From Xanthomonas sp. 10-10 (GTDB taxonomy: Bacteria > Pseudomonadota > Gammaproteobacteria > Xanthomonadales > Xanthomonadaceae): DNA of 64,000 nt. How positions within the stretch are numbered: position 1 is the stretch's first letter; the number at the start of each line of letters is the position of its first letter. Location of the stretch: the NCBI RefSeq assembly GCF_040182365.1, contig NZ_CP144460.1, positions 1,736,001 through 1,800,000 of the forward strand, given 5' to 3'. The notes under the pieces were generated by a model. The model did not search any database. It had not been told where the DNA came from and saw nothing but the letters and a program-made list of their open reading frames with translations. The position numbers and the translations under genes are program-made. This document shows, piece by piece, positions 9,214 to 17,756 of the stretch.

Positions 9214-9936
9214 TCAATGCAATAACGCGGCCACTGCGGCATGAAACTGGGTCTGCGCGGTGCGCGACTGCGGGTCGCCACGCAGCAGGCGGACCGCGCC
9301 GGCCAGCCGGGCGGCGCCGACGAAGCCGCAACTGGCCTGCAGCCGATGCAGGTGATTGCGCAGCGCCTGCTCGTCGCTGATGTTCAGTGCGGAGGTGACC
9401 GCATCGCGTGTGCCCGGCAGCTCTGCCAGGAACAGTTCGCGCAGAGCGTTGAGATGATGCTGCTGGCCGTTGAGTGCGCTCAATGCTGCCGCTTCGTCCC
9501 AATCGCTGGCGGCGATGTCGACCACGCCGACCGGCGCCACGCTGTAGCGGCCCCGCGCCAGGCCGCGACGCACCGCCTGCAACAGGCGCTCGGTGGTCAG
9601 CGGCTTGACCAGCATCTCCAGAAAGCCGTCGGACTGCAGGCCGCGCTGCATCGCCATGTCGCCATCGGCGGTATGCGCCAGTGCGGGCACATCCGGGTGC
9701 AGCAGACGCAACGCGCGCAGCAGGCCGCTGCCGGTGCCATCGGGGAGGTTGACGTCGATCAGCCACAGGTCGTGGCGACGTTCGCGCGCGCGGTCCAGCG
9801 CCGACGACAACGAATCGGCGCAATCCACCTGGGCCGGAAGGCTTTCCAGGGCAGCCTGCAGAAAGCCGCGGCTGATCGGGTCGTCTTCCACCAGCAAGAG
9901 TCGTGGGTGGGGTTCCTGACGTGTCGCCATATTCAT
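9214..9936 (-). CDS. Response regulator receiver protein with C-terminal Hpt domain
   Basis: This 240-residue signalling protein joins a receiver domain (about 12-128) with acidic pocket Asp18/Asp19, phospho-acceptor Asp61 and Lys111 to an Hpt domain (about 150-238) whose phospho-acceptor is His197 in N-H-L-H-R-L-Q. It has no output domain and no kinase beside it, so it would act as a relay component with an unlinked hybrid kinase. ATG 9936 is preceded by AAGGAGG six bases upstream, which rejects the longer frame to 10017. It converges on recO and diverges from rlmD. Confidence 0.85.
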   Translation of the reverse strand: MNMATRQEPHPRLLLVEDDPISRGFLQAALESLPAQVDCADSLSSALDRARERRHDLWLIDVNLPDGTGSGLLRALRLLHPDVPALAHTADGDMAMQRGLQSDGFLEMLVKPLTTERLLQAVRRGLARGRYSVAPVGVVDIAASDWDEAAALSALNGQQHHLNALRELFLAELPGTRDAVTSALNISDEQALRNHLHRLQASCGFVGAARLAGAVRLLRGDPQSRTAQTQFHAAVAALLH

Positions 9937-10096
9937 GTGCTGCCTCCTTGTCAGCGGTGCCGCGTCCTCAGCTGCGGCGCGCAGGCCAAGTTTGCCTGTG
10001 TTTGCAGGGCACGACAATTGCCATCCCGCGCAGGGCGGCCTCGGTCGATCGCATCTGCGACAATACGCACCCTTTTTGCCCGCAGCTTGTCGCCAC

Positions 10097-11431
10097 GTGG
10101 CCAGAACCCGAAACCGTTTCGACCGTACTCCCTTTCAGACCGCCATCACCGACCTGAGCCATGACGGCCGTGGGGTGGCGCGCCGCGACGGCGAGGGCGG
10201 CAAGGTCACCTTCATCAGCGGTGCCTTGCCCGGTGAACTGGTGCGTGCCGAACCCACCGCGCGCAGCCGCCATTTCGATGAAGCCAAGACGGTTGAAGTT
10301 CTGGAGGCCTCGCCGCAGCGGGTCGCCCCGCGTTGCCCGCATTTCGGCGTGTGCGCCGGCTGCGTGTTGCAGCACCTGGAAGAGTCGCAGCAGATCGTGG
10401 CCAAGCAGCGCGTGCTGATGGACAACCTCGAGCGCATCGGCCACGTCAGCCCGCAGGCGGTGCTGCCCGCGCTGGTCGGCGACGCCTGGGGCTATCGGCG
10501 CAAAGGCCGTTTCTCGGTGCGGCGGGTAGAGAAGAAGGACAAGACCCTGGTGGGGTTTCGCGAACTCGACCCGCGTTTTGTGGCCGACCTGTCGGTCTGT
10601 TACACGGTGATCCCGCAGATCGGCGAGAAGATTGAGCTGCTGGCCGCCCTGGTCGAAAGCATGGACGGCAAGCGCGACATCCCGCAGATCGAGTTCATCG
10701 CCGGCGACGATGCGGTGGCGTTGACCATCCGCCACATGCAGCCGCTCAGCGAGCGCGACCGGCAGGCCTGGGTGGACTTCGCGCAGACGCACGGGTTTGC
10801 GGTCTTCCTGCAGCCCGGCGGCGTGGACAGCGTGCATCCCTTGTGGCCGCAGGACGTGCCGCTGTCGTTCCGCCTGCCGCAATGGGATGTGGAGCTGGCG
10901 TTCCGGCCGCTGGACTTCATCCAGGTCAATGCCTCGCTCAACCAGAAGATGATTGCGCACGCACTGGCGCTGCTCGATGCCAGACCCGACGACCGCGTGC
11001 TGGATCTGTTTTGCGGTCTGGGCAATTTCACCCTGCCGCTGGCACGGACGGTGCGCGAGGTGGTCGGCGTGGAGGGCGATGCCGGTTTGGTCGCACGTGC
11101 CAGGGAAAACGCGCAGCGCAACGGCCTGGACAACGCGCAGTTCCATGCGGCCGATCTGACCCAGGACCAACGCAATGCGCCCTGGATGAAGCAGGGCTTC
11201 GACAAGCTGCTGCTGGACCCGCCGCGTTCGGGCGCACTGGAAGTGCTGCAGCAACTGCCGTTGAAAAAGTTCGAGCGCATCGTCTATGTCAGCTGCCACC
11301 CCGGCTCGCTGGCGCGCGATGCCGGTTACCTTGTCAACGAACAGGGCTTCACGCTCAAGTCCGCCGGCGCGATGGACATGTTTCCGCATACTGCGCATGT
11401 GGAAAGCATTGCGGTGTTTGAGAGGCGGTGA
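10097..11431 (+). CDS. rlmD: 23S rRNA (uracil-1939 C5) methyltransferase RlmD
   Basis: This 444-residue SAM-dependent enzyme makes m5U1939 in 23S rRNA. A TRAM-like N-terminal domain is followed by the iron-sulfur motif Cys80-x5-Cys86-x2-Cys89, with a fourth Cys in D-L-S-V-C. The SAM motif D-L-F-C-G-L-G-N-F lies in the C-terminal half, then D-P-P-R-S-G and the nucleophile Cys in Y-V-S-C-H-P. The GTG start gives V-A-R-T-R-N-R-F, the typical beginning. An inverted repeat element starts at its stop codon. Confidence 0.95.
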   Translation: MARTRNRFDRTPFQTAITDLSHDGRGVARRDGEGGKVTFISGALPGELVRAEPTARSRHFDEAKTVEVLEASPQRVAPRCPHFGVCAGCVLQHLEESQQIVAKQRVLMDNLERIGHVSPQAVLPALVGDAWGYRRKGRFSVRRVEKKDKTLVGFRELDPRFVADLSVCYTVIPQIGEKIELLAALVESMDGKRDIPQIEFIAGDDAVALTIRHMQPLSERDRQAWVDFAQTHGFAVFLQPGGVDSVHPLWPQDVPLSFRLPQWDVELAFRPLDFIQVNASLNQKMIAHALALLDARPDDRVLDLFCGLGNFTLPLARTVREVVGVEGDAGLVARARENAQRNGLDNAQFHAADLTQDQRNAPWMKQGFDKLLLDPPRSGALEVLQQLPLKKFERIVYVSCHPGSLARDAGYLVNEQGFTLKSAGAMDMFPHTAHVESIAVFERR

Positions 11432-11537
11432 ATCGGGAATGGTGAATCGGGAATCGTAGAGGCGGTTCGCCGTATGCTGTTGCGATTCCCGATTCCCGAT
11501 TCCCGATTCCCGATTCCCGATTCCCGATTCCCAAATC
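11430..11537. repeat. Intergenic inverted repeat element 3 with tandem heptamer array
   Basis: The left arm (GAATCGGGAATGG, GAATCGGGAATC) begins inside the rlmD stop. The right arm at 11484-11532 is seven perfect head-to-tail copies of the heptamer GATTCCC, followed by a degenerate AAATCCC unit. The array ends seven bases before the ATG of the CYTH gene. Arms are mutually complementary across a spacer of about 30 bases. Confidence 0.9.
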
Positions 11538-11539
11538 CC

Positions 11540-12037
11540 ATGCCCATTGAAATTGAACGCAAGTTTCTCGTGACCGGCGACGGTTGGCGTAGCGCCGCGC
11601 ATGCGGTGATCCCGATGGCGCAGGGCTACATCAACGACCAGGCGGCGATGCGCAGTGGTGCGCAGAACGCGTCGGTGCGGGTGCGCATCCAGGGCGAGAG
11701 CGCATTTCTCAACCTGAAGTCGCGGCAGGTGGGGCATACCCGGCAGGAGTTCGACTACCCGATTCCGGTGGTCGATGCGCGCGCGCTGCTGGCGCTGTGT
11801 GTCGGCGGTCTGATCGACAAGCGTAGGCATCTGGTCGAGTACCAGGGCCACGTGTGGGAGGTGGACGAGTTTCTCGGCGACAACGCCGGGCTGGTGGTGG
11901 CCGAGATCGAACTCGGGAGTGCCGACGAGGCCTTCGCCAAGCCCGAATGGATCGGTGCGGAAGTCACCGACGATGTGCGCTATTACAACCTGGCATTGGC
12001 GTCGCATCCGTTCAGGAACTGGGGCGGGGATTTGTGA
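11540..12037 (+). CDS. CYTH domain protein (triphosphate tunnel family)
   Basis: This 165-residue protein belongs to the CYTH fold (class IV adenylate cyclase / triphosphatase). The signature E-x-E-x-K is Glu4-Glu6-Lys8, and alternating acidic and basic residues of the tunnel continue through the chain (V-R-V-R, N-L-K-S-R, E-I-E-L). Bacterial single-domain members of this size usually hydrolyse inorganic triphosphate; cyclase activity cannot be excluded. The ATG at 11540 lacks a visible Shine-Dalgarno because the GATTCCC array abuts it. An in-frame ATG at 11474 would add a repeat-encoded leader. Confidence 0.85.
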   Translation: MPIEIERKFLVTGDGWRSAAHAVIPMAQGYINDQAAMRSGAQNASVRVRIQGESAFLNLKSRQVGHTRQEFDYPIPVVDARALLALCVGGLIDKRRHLVEYQGHVWEVDEFLGDNAGLVVAEIELGSADEAFAKPEWIGAEVTDDVRYYNLALASHPFRNWGGDL

Positions 12038-12182
12038 TTCGGGATTCGGGATTGGGCATTCGGGATTCGTAACAGCTGAAGTGGCGCGTCGGACTTGGGC
12101 TGCTTGCGTTGCGACTCGCCAATCCCTGCCTTGGTATTGGGTTTATGCTTTGCCAATCCCCAATGACGACTCTCCAATCCCC
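12036..12182. repeat. Intergenic inverted repeat element 4 (divergent GGGATTC type)
   Basis: GATTCGGGATTCGGGATTGG units begin in the CYTH stop codon (about 12036-12070) and are mirrored by CCAATCCCC units at about 12152-12182, just before the next gene. The spacer of about 80 bases is unrelated to the other elements. It is the most degenerate of the four. Confidence 0.65.
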
Positions 12183-12186
12183 GCCC

Positions 12187-12870
12187 ATGCGCATCGATAT
12201 CTGGTCTGACGTTGTCTGTCCCTGGTGCTGGATCGGCAAGCGCCGTTTCGAGCAGGCGGTGGTCTCGCTGGGCGCGCAGGCACCTGCGCTGGACATCCAT
12301 TACCACGCGTTTCAGCTGGACCCTGACGCCGGCCTGGAGCCGACGCCGTTGCGCGATGCGCTGGCGCAAAAGTTCGGCGGTGCCGCGCGCGTGGAGCAGA
12401 TGCTCGCGCAGACGCAGGCCACTGCGCGGGCCGAAGGCCTGCCATTCGATTTCGGACGCGACCAGGTGCAGGTCAGCACGCTGCGTGCGCATCGGCTGAT
12501 CTGGCTGGCGAGCCGCGAGGGCGATGTCGAGGCGGTGATCGAAGCGCTGTTCCATGCGCATTTTGCCGAAGGCCAGAACGTCGGCGCGACCGAAACGCTG
12601 GTGTCTGCCGGAGCCGCCGGCGGTCTGGACGAGGCGCGCGTGCGTGCGTTGCTGGACTCCGACGAAGGCATCGTTGCCGTGGAAGCACAACTGGCGCAGG
12701 CCGCTGCGCTGGGAATCCGTGCGGTGCCCAGTTTCGTCATCGACGGACGCAGCCTGATCCAGGGTGCGCAGCCGCCGGAGAGCTTCGCGCAGGCGCTCTT
12801 GCAGCTGGCCGCCGAATCGGCGCCGATCGGTGGTCCCGATGCCTGCGGGCCGGACGGCTGCGCGGTATGA
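12187..12870 (+). CDS. DsbA family oxidoreductase (FrnE-like)
   Basis: This 227-residue thioredoxin-fold protein resembles cytoplasmic FrnE/polyketide-type DsbA proteins. The active-site pair is Cys11-Pro-Trp-Cys14 right after the first beta strand (I-D-I-W-S-D), and the cis-Pro region reads A-V-P-S-F-V-I-D-G. There is no signal peptide. A second Cys pair sits at the extreme C-terminus (D-A-C-G-P-D-G-C), as in FrnE proteins. ATG 12187 is chosen as it starts the fold directly; ATG 12163 is possible. Substrates are unknown. Confidence 0.85.
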   Translation: MRIDIWSDVVCPWCWIGKRRFEQAVVSLGAQAPALDIHYHAFQLDPDAGLEPTPLRDALAQKFGGAARVEQMLAQTQATARAEGLPFDFGRDQVQVSTLRAHRLIWLASREGDVEAVIEALFHAHFAEGQNVGATETLVSAGAAGGLDEARVRALLDSDEGIVAVEAQLAQAAALGIRAVPSFVIDGRSLIQGAQPPESFAQALLQLAAESAPIGGPDACGPDGCAV

Positions 12871-12907
12871 ACGGCCGGCGGCGTGTTGCAGCTGCCTGCA
12901 GCTGAAG

Positions 12908-13915
12908 ATGACGCCCACCCGCTCGAAGACGGTTGCGGTGATCGGCGCCGGGTTGGCCGGGCTTGCCTGCGCGCAACGGCTGCAGGCGCAGGGGTTTACC
13001 GTGACGCTGTTCGAGCAGGGCGATGTGCCCGGCGGACGCATGCGCAGTTGCGCAGGCGATGGCTGGCAGTGCGACCACGGCGCGCAGTATTTCACCGCAC
13101 GCGATCCGGCGTTTGCGGCGGTGGGGGACAAGTGGATTGCGAGCGGCGTCGCAGCGGCCTGGCCTGCACGCGTCGCCAGTTGGAACGGCACCGACTTTCG
13201 CGCTTCGCAGAGCGAGTTGACGCGTTTGGTCGGTGTGCCGGACATGGCCGCACCGGCGCGTGCGCTTGCGGCGGGACTTGATGTTCGATTGCTGATCGCT
13301 GTGCGATCGCTGCAGCGCGACGGTGACACATGGCAGCTGGCAGTGTCGGGAGACGAGACGACACGCGCTTTCGACACCGTGTTGCTGGCAGTGCCTGCGC
13401 CAGTTGCAGCTGCATTACTGGCCAACAGCGCGCCCACGCTCGCGACGATTGCCGCTGGCGCGAAGATGCGGCCGGCCTGGGCGGTGGTGCTGCATTTCGA
13501 CACGCCGGTGGATCCCGGTTACGACGCCTTGTTCGTCAACGTCGGGCCATTGCGCTGGGTGGCGCGCAACTCCAGCAAGCCTGGACGTCAGGGCGCCGAA
13601 ACCTGGCTGCTGCATACCACCGCCGATTGGAGCCAAGCGCATCTTGATGCACAACCCGAAGCGGTGATCGCCAGTGTGCTGCCAACGTTGCCTGTGCTCG
13701 GTTTGCCATTGCCGCAGTCCTGCGACGCCTATCGCTGGACTGCGGCCAGCACCGATCCGCCCTCGCAGATCGGCTGTGCGTGGGATCGGCGATTGAGCAT
13801 CGGTCTGTGCGGCGACTGGTTGGCCGGCGGCAAGGTCGAAGGTGCCTGGCAAAGTGGTGTGGCATTGGCGGAGCGTGTGCGCGCCAGCGATGCCGCGCGC
13901 AGCGGCCACGAGTGA
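12908..13915 (+). CDS. FAD-dependent amine oxidase-like protein
   Basis: This 335-residue flavoprotein has an N-terminal dinucleotide fold G-A-G-L-A-G at 13-18 and the flavin amine oxidase motif G-G-R-M-R-S shortly after, resembling the renalase-like bacterial group. A C-terminal G-L-C-G-D-W-L-A-G-G-x-V-E-G-A-W-x-S-G motif completes the FAD site. The substrate is unknown. Its stop lies inside the start region of the photolyase gene, so the two are likely cotranscribed. Proteins of this group are often found near photolyases and light-stress genes, which hints at a photo-oxidative role (inference). Confidence 0.85.
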   Translation: MTPTRSKTVAVIGAGLAGLACAQRLQAQGFTVTLFEQGDVPGGRMRSCAGDGWQCDHGAQYFTARDPAFAAVGDKWIASGVAAAWPARVASWNGTDFRASQSELTRLVGVPDMAAPARALAAGLDVRLLIAVRSLQRDGDTWQLAVSGDETTRAFDTVLLAVPAPVAAALLANSAPTLATIAAGAKMRPAWAVVLHFDTPVDPGYDALFVNVGPLRWVARNSSKPGRQGAETWLLHTTADWSQAHLDAQPEAVIASVLPTLPVLGLPLPQSCDAYRWTAASTDPPSQIGCAWDRRLSIGLCGDWLAGGKVEGAWQSGVALAERVRASDAARSGHE

Positions 13916-15485
13916 CGCTGTGGCAGGCGCAGCCGACCTCACCCCACAGGCATCCGCACACACCTTGCGCCTGATCCTGGGCGATCAGCTCAATCCGCAG
14001 CACAGCTGGTTTGCCGCGCACGACCCGGGCGTGGTCTACGTGCTGATGGAGGTGCGCGAGGAAACCGATTACGTGCTGCATCACGCGCAGAAGATCCTGG
14101 CGATCTTTGCGGCAATGCGCGCGTTTGCCGCGCGCTTGCGGCATGACGGGCACCGCGTGCGCTATGTCGCGATCGATGCCCCCAGTAATCGGCAATCCAT
14201 CCCGGCCAATCTCCAGGCCTTGATGGCGCATTACCGTGCACAGCATCTGCAGTATCAGGCGCCGGACGAGTGGCGGCTGGATGAAGCGCTGCGGCACTGG
14301 AGCGCGGGCTGCGCGTTCGCCACGCGCATGGTCGATAGCGAGCATTTTCTGACCGAACGCGATGAGGTGGCAGGGTGTTTCCGCGCTGCAACGCAGTGGC
14401 GCATGGAGGTCTTCTATCGACGCATGCGCACGCGCCATCGCATCCTGCTCGATGCCTCCGGCCAACCGGAAGGGGGGCGCTGGAATTTCGATCGCGACAA
14501 TCGCGCGCCGTGGCCGGGCGATCCGCCGGCACCGCAGGAGTGGCGCGCCGCGCACGACCATGGCGCGTTGTGGCGCAGCATCGAAGCCGCCGGCGTACGC
14601 AGTTTTGGCGCGCCGAATGCGCAGGCGCTGCCATGGCCGCTGGACCGCGACGAAGCCTTGCGGCATCTGGATGCCTTCATCGCCACTGCGTTGCCGGATT
14701 TCGGCCGCTATGAAGATGCGATGAGTACGCAAAGTCCGCGGCTGTTTCATTCGCTGCTGTCGTTCGCGCTCAACGTCAAGATGCTGCACCCGGCCGAAGT
14801 GATCGCGCGTGCAGAGGCGGCGTGGCGGCAGGGGCATGCACCGCTGGCATCGGTGGAAGGCTTTATCCGCCAGATCCTGGGCTGGCGCGAGTACGTGCGC
14901 GGCGTGTACTGGTCGCAGATGCCAGGCTATGCGCAGTCCAATCGGCTGGATCAGCATGCGCCGCTGCCGCACTGGTTCTGGGACGGGCAGGTAGGCATGC
15001 GTTGCCTGGCCGATGCCGTCGGCAATTCGCTGGCCGACGCGCATGCGCACCACATCCAGCGGCTGATGGTGATCGGCAATTTCGCGTTGCTGGCGGGGCT
15101 GGACCCGCAGGCGCTGCATCGCTGGTATCTGGGTGTCTATATCGATGCGTTCGAGTGGGTGGAGTTGCCCAACACGGTGGGCATGAGTCAATTCGCCGAC
15201 GGTGGCCTGCTCGGCAGCAAACCGTATATCAGCGGTGCGGCCTATATCGATCGCATGAGCGATTACTGCAGCGGCTGCAGCTATCAGCGCAAGGCGCGCG
15301 TCGGTGCGCGGGCCTGTCCCTACAACGCGCTGTACTGGGATTTCCTGGCGCGGCAGCGCCCGCTGCTGGGCACGAACGAGCGCCTGGCGATGCCGTATCG
15401 GCAGCTCGACGGCATGGCGCCGCAGGTGCTGGAGGGCATCCAGACCCAGGCCGCGCACTGGCGGGCGAATCTGGAACGTCTTTAG
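13890..15485 (+). CDS. Iron-sulfur bacterial cryptochrome / (6-4) photolyase (FeS-BCP)
   Basis: This protein of about 531 residues belongs to the cryptochrome/photolyase family typified by Agrobacterium PhrB, which repairs (6-4) photoproducts with FAD, a lumazine antenna and a [4Fe-4S] cluster. It opens with L-R-L-I-L-G-D-Q-L-N. The cluster ligands are Cys372, Cys460, Cys463 and Cys476; the spacing of 88, 3 and 13 equals that of PhrB (350, 438, 441, 454, from memory). The N-terminus is ambiguous: ATG 13890 overlaps the oxidase by 26 bases, and GTG 13920 lies five bases after it. The TAG stop lies at the left end of a MITE-like repeat. Confidence 0.9.
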   Translation: MPRAAATSDAVAGAADLTPQASAHTLRLILGDQLNPQHSWFAAHDPGVVYVLMEVREETDYVLHHAQKILAIFAAMRAFAARLRHDGHRVRYVAIDAPSNRQSIPANLQALMAHYRAQHLQYQAPDEWRLDEALRHWSAGCAFATRMVDSEHFLTERDEVAGCFRAATQWRMEVFYRRMRTRHRILLDASGQPEGGRWNFDRDNRAPWPGDPPAPQEWRAAHDHGALWRSIEAAGVRSFGAPNAQALPWPLDRDEALRHLDAFIATALPDFGRYEDAMSTQSPRLFHSLLSFALNVKMLHPAEVIARAEAAWRQGHAPLASVEGFIRQILGWREYVRGVYWSQMPGYAQSNRLDQHAPLPHWFWDGQVGMRCLADAVGNSLADAHAHHIQRLMVIGNFALLAGLDPQALHRWYLGVYIDAFEWVELPNTVGMSQFADGGLLGSKPYISGAAYIDRMSDYCSGCSYQRKARVGARACPYNALYWDFLARQRPLLGTNERLAMPYRQLDGMAPQVLEGIQTQAAHWRANLERL

Positions 15486-15623
15486 AGCAGCTGACAAAGG
15501 AGCGTGCTCTCCGCCAGGCGGGCGCGGCCGGTGCTCGGTGCGGCATCGGCCACGCGTACACGCCGGTTCTGAGCGCGCCGTCCACACCCACCTGACGACG
15601 GCGCGCGACGTTTTGTCAGCCGC
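15485..15623 (+). repeat. MITE-like element, copy A (139 bp, terminal inverted repeats)
   Basis: The ends are inverted repeats GAGCAGCTGACAAA (15485-15498) and TTTGTCAGCCGCTC (15610-15623), matching at 13 of 14 positions. The interior is GC-rich and shares long blocks such as CTCGGTGCGGCAT and GTACACGCCGG with the copy at 40769-40907. No transposase is inside, and no target duplication is convincing. It begins in the stop codon of the photolyase gene. Confidence 0.75.
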
Positions 15624-15978
15624 TCTTGGAGTCGGCGCATGTTGACTCGTCTGCCCTGGGGTCGGAAGGCGGCCGCCTGTGCCCCCGAAGACCGCCACGT
15701 GGGGGCGACCAGGCCAGCGCAGCCACAGTGGCTGCCGGGTCTGCCGGCTACCGGATATGCGGTGCGAACGAATGTCGCGAGCCAGCCAGCGCAGCAACCT
15801 GGCCACGCAGGCAATCACGCGGGCGGCGGCTGCGCGCGGCACCGCAACGCCTGGTCGCAAGGCATTTCGGCGGGGGAGACGTCAGCCCTTGCCTGAATGC
15901 GCAATCTGACGCTGCAACGCGCATCTGCGACAATGCCGCGCTGCGCCCTCGTGGCGCCTGGCCCGGGAGTCCCCCAAC
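15624..15978. other. Gene-free stretch upstream of nagZ
   Basis: Together with the repeat before it, this makes nearly 500 bases without a convincing gene. Short open frames exist on both strands but lack ribosome binding sites and recognisable composition. It should contain the nagZ promoter, which I could not place with confidence. Confidence 0.5.
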
Positions 15979-16980
15979 ATGCTTCTGATCGGCGTTGCCG
16001 GTACCGAACTCAGCACACAGGAACGCGACTGGCTGCAGCACGATGCCGTGGCCGGTGTGGTGCTGTTCAAGCGCAACTTCGCCTCGCGCACCCAGGTGGC
16101 CGAGTTGTCGGCCTCCATCCGCGCAGCCGCGCCGCGCCCGGTGTTGCTGTGCGTGGACCAGGAAGGCGGCCGCGTGCAGCGGTTCCGCGAAGGCTTCAGC
16201 GCGCTGGCGCCGTTGCAAAGCTTCGGTACGCAGTATCTGCAGGATCCGCAAGGCGCGCTCGCCGCGGCCGGCGCGCATGCGCAGCTCATGGCCAATGAAG
16301 TGCGCGCCAGCGGCGTGGACCTGAGTTTTGCGCCGGTGGTGGATCTGGGCCGCGGCAACCGCGCCATCGGCGATCGCGCCTTCAGCGACGACCCGCAGAT
16401 CGTGGCCACCTTCACCCGCGCCTATGTGCAGGCGCTGCACGGCGCCGGCATGGCCGCCACGCTCAAGCATTTCCCCGGCCACGGCACGGTGCTTGAAGAC
16501 ACCCATGTGGACCATGCCAGCGACCCGCGGTCGCTGGAGCAACTGCAGGCCGAAGATCTGCTGCCGTTCGTGGCCGGCATCGAGGCCGGCGCCGATGCGG
16601 TGATGATGGCGCACGTGGTCTACCCGCAGGTCGCGCCGGAACCGGCCGGTTACTCGCAGCGCTGGATCGAACAGATCCTGCGCGGACAGCTGGGTTTCCG
16701 CGGCGTGGTGTTTTCCGACGACATCGGCATGGCGGCCTCGTTCAGCGCCGGGGGCGTAGCGGGCCGGGTGCACGCGCACCTGGATGCCGGCTGCGACGTC
16801 GTGCTGGTCTGCCATCCTGAACTGGTCGACGAATCGCTGCAGGCGGTGCAAAACCGCAGCCTCAACACCGCAGCGCTGATCGGCCTGATCGGTCGCGGCG
16901 CGCTCGGCTGGGACGGCCTGCTTGCCGGTACCGACGCCTCTTTCAACACTCCTTCCGCCCCTTTCGGATCAATTGCCTGA
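15979..16980 (+). CDS. nagZ: Beta-N-acetylhexosaminidase NagZ
   Basis: This 333-residue cytoplasmic family 3 glycosidase removes N-acetylglucosamine from anhydro-muropeptides in peptidoglycan recycling. Family motifs are V-D-Q-E-G-G-R-V-Q-R near 58, K-H-F-P-G-H-G with the downstream D-T-H-V-D-H (the NagZ-type Asp-His acid/base pair) near 163-180, and the nucleophile Asp in F-S-D-D-I-G-M. No signal peptide. Its TGA overlaps the HPRT ATG by one base (TGATG), so they are translationally coupled. Confidence 0.95.
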   Translation: MLLIGVAGTELSTQERDWLQHDAVAGVVLFKRNFASRTQVAELSASIRAAAPRPVLLCVDQEGGRVQRFREGFSALAPLQSFGTQYLQDPQGALAAAGAHAQLMANEVRASGVDLSFAPVVDLGRGNRAIGDRAFSDDPQIVATFTRAYVQALHGAGMAATLKHFPGHGTVLEDTHVDHASDPRSLEQLQAEDLLPFVAGIEAGADAVMMAHVVYPQVAPEPAGYSQRWIEQILRGQLGFRGVVFSDDIGMAASFSAGGVAGRVHAHLDAGCDVVLVCHPELVDESLQAVQNRSLNTAALIGLIGRGALGWDGLLAGTDASFNTPSAPFGSIA

Positions 16981-17534
16981 TGTCCACGCTCACCATTTCC
17001 CAGGCCCTGGCCCAAGCCGATCTGCTGGTCGACCGCCCGGCCATCGATGCTGCCGTCGCCACCATTGCCGATGCCATTGCGCGCGACTATGCCGGCGAGG
17101 TGCCGGTCTATCTCACCATCATGCACGGCGCGCTGCCGTTCTCCGGCCAGTTGGCGCTGGAGTTGGGCGCGCGTGGGCAGGACCTGCAGTTCGATTACCT
17201 CCACGCCACCCGCTATCGCGGCGAAACCGTCGGCGGCGAGCTGGTGTGGAAGCACCGCCCGGCCACCGCGCTGTTCGGCCGCCGGGTGATCCTGGTCGAC
17301 GACATCCTCGATGAAGGCTATACGCTGCAGGGCGTGCGCCAGTGGTGCCTGGAGCAGGGCGCCACCGACGTGCGCGTGGCGGTGTTGACCGTCAAACGCC
17401 ACGACCGCTGCGTGCCGGGCGTGACCGCCGATTACGTGGGCGTGGAAGTGGCCGACCGCTACGTGTTCGGATTCGGCATGGACGTCAACGAACAGCTGCG
17501 CGGCATTCCTGCCATCTACGCGATGAAGCAATAA
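16980..17534 (+). CDS. hpt: Hypoxanthine-guanine phosphoribosyltransferase
   Basis: This 184-residue purine salvage enzyme joins hypoxanthine or guanine with PRPP to give IMP or GMP. The PRPP-binding motif V-I-L-V-D-D-I-L-D-E-G-Y-T-L lies at about 101-114, and the early M-H-G-A-L-P-F-S-G loop at about 48-56. The base is coupled to nagZ upstream and followed about 220 bases later by MTI phosphorylase, whose product hypoxanthine is its substrate. Confidence 0.93.
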   Translation: MSTLTISQALAQADLLVDRPAIDAAVATIADAIARDYAGEVPVYLTIMHGALPFSGQLALELGARGQDLQFDYLHATRYRGETVGGELVWKHRPATALFGRRVILVDDILDEGYTLQGVRQWCLEQGATDVRVAVLTVKRHDRCVPGVTADYVGVEVADRYVFGFGMDVNEQLRGIPAIYAMKQ

Positions 17535-17756
17535 GACGCGCGCTGCGACCCTCGACGCGGTGGCGTAGCCGCCAGGCGAACCTGGCAGCTGCGCAGGGTG
17601 GGTTTGCACCGGGGCAATGCGCTGCCTTGGCGGCCAAACCCTGCGACAGATCGCCCGTCCTATGTTGCTGGTCGCTTCCAATCACCGGTCCGCCATCGCG
17701 CGGGCACTCCTGCGCGCTTGCGCGCTTCCACGTCCGTTATGTTGCAGAGGTCGGTT

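Noticed and set aside
11484..11532. Heptamer array as a possible CRISPR
   Set aside because: Units are 7 bp with no spacers and no cas genes nearby; it is a simple tandem repeat.
9968..12007. 679-residue minus-strand frame over rlmD and the CYTH gene
   Set aside because: Shadow frame; it runs across an intergenic repeat and two clear genes of the other strand.
13536..15860. 774-residue minus-strand frame over the photolyase
   Set aside because: Arg/His-rich shadow of the photolyase and its 3' repeat; no family features.
15639..15896. 85-residue plus-strand frame upstream of nagZ
   Set aside because: No ribosome binding site and composition like the shadow frames around it.
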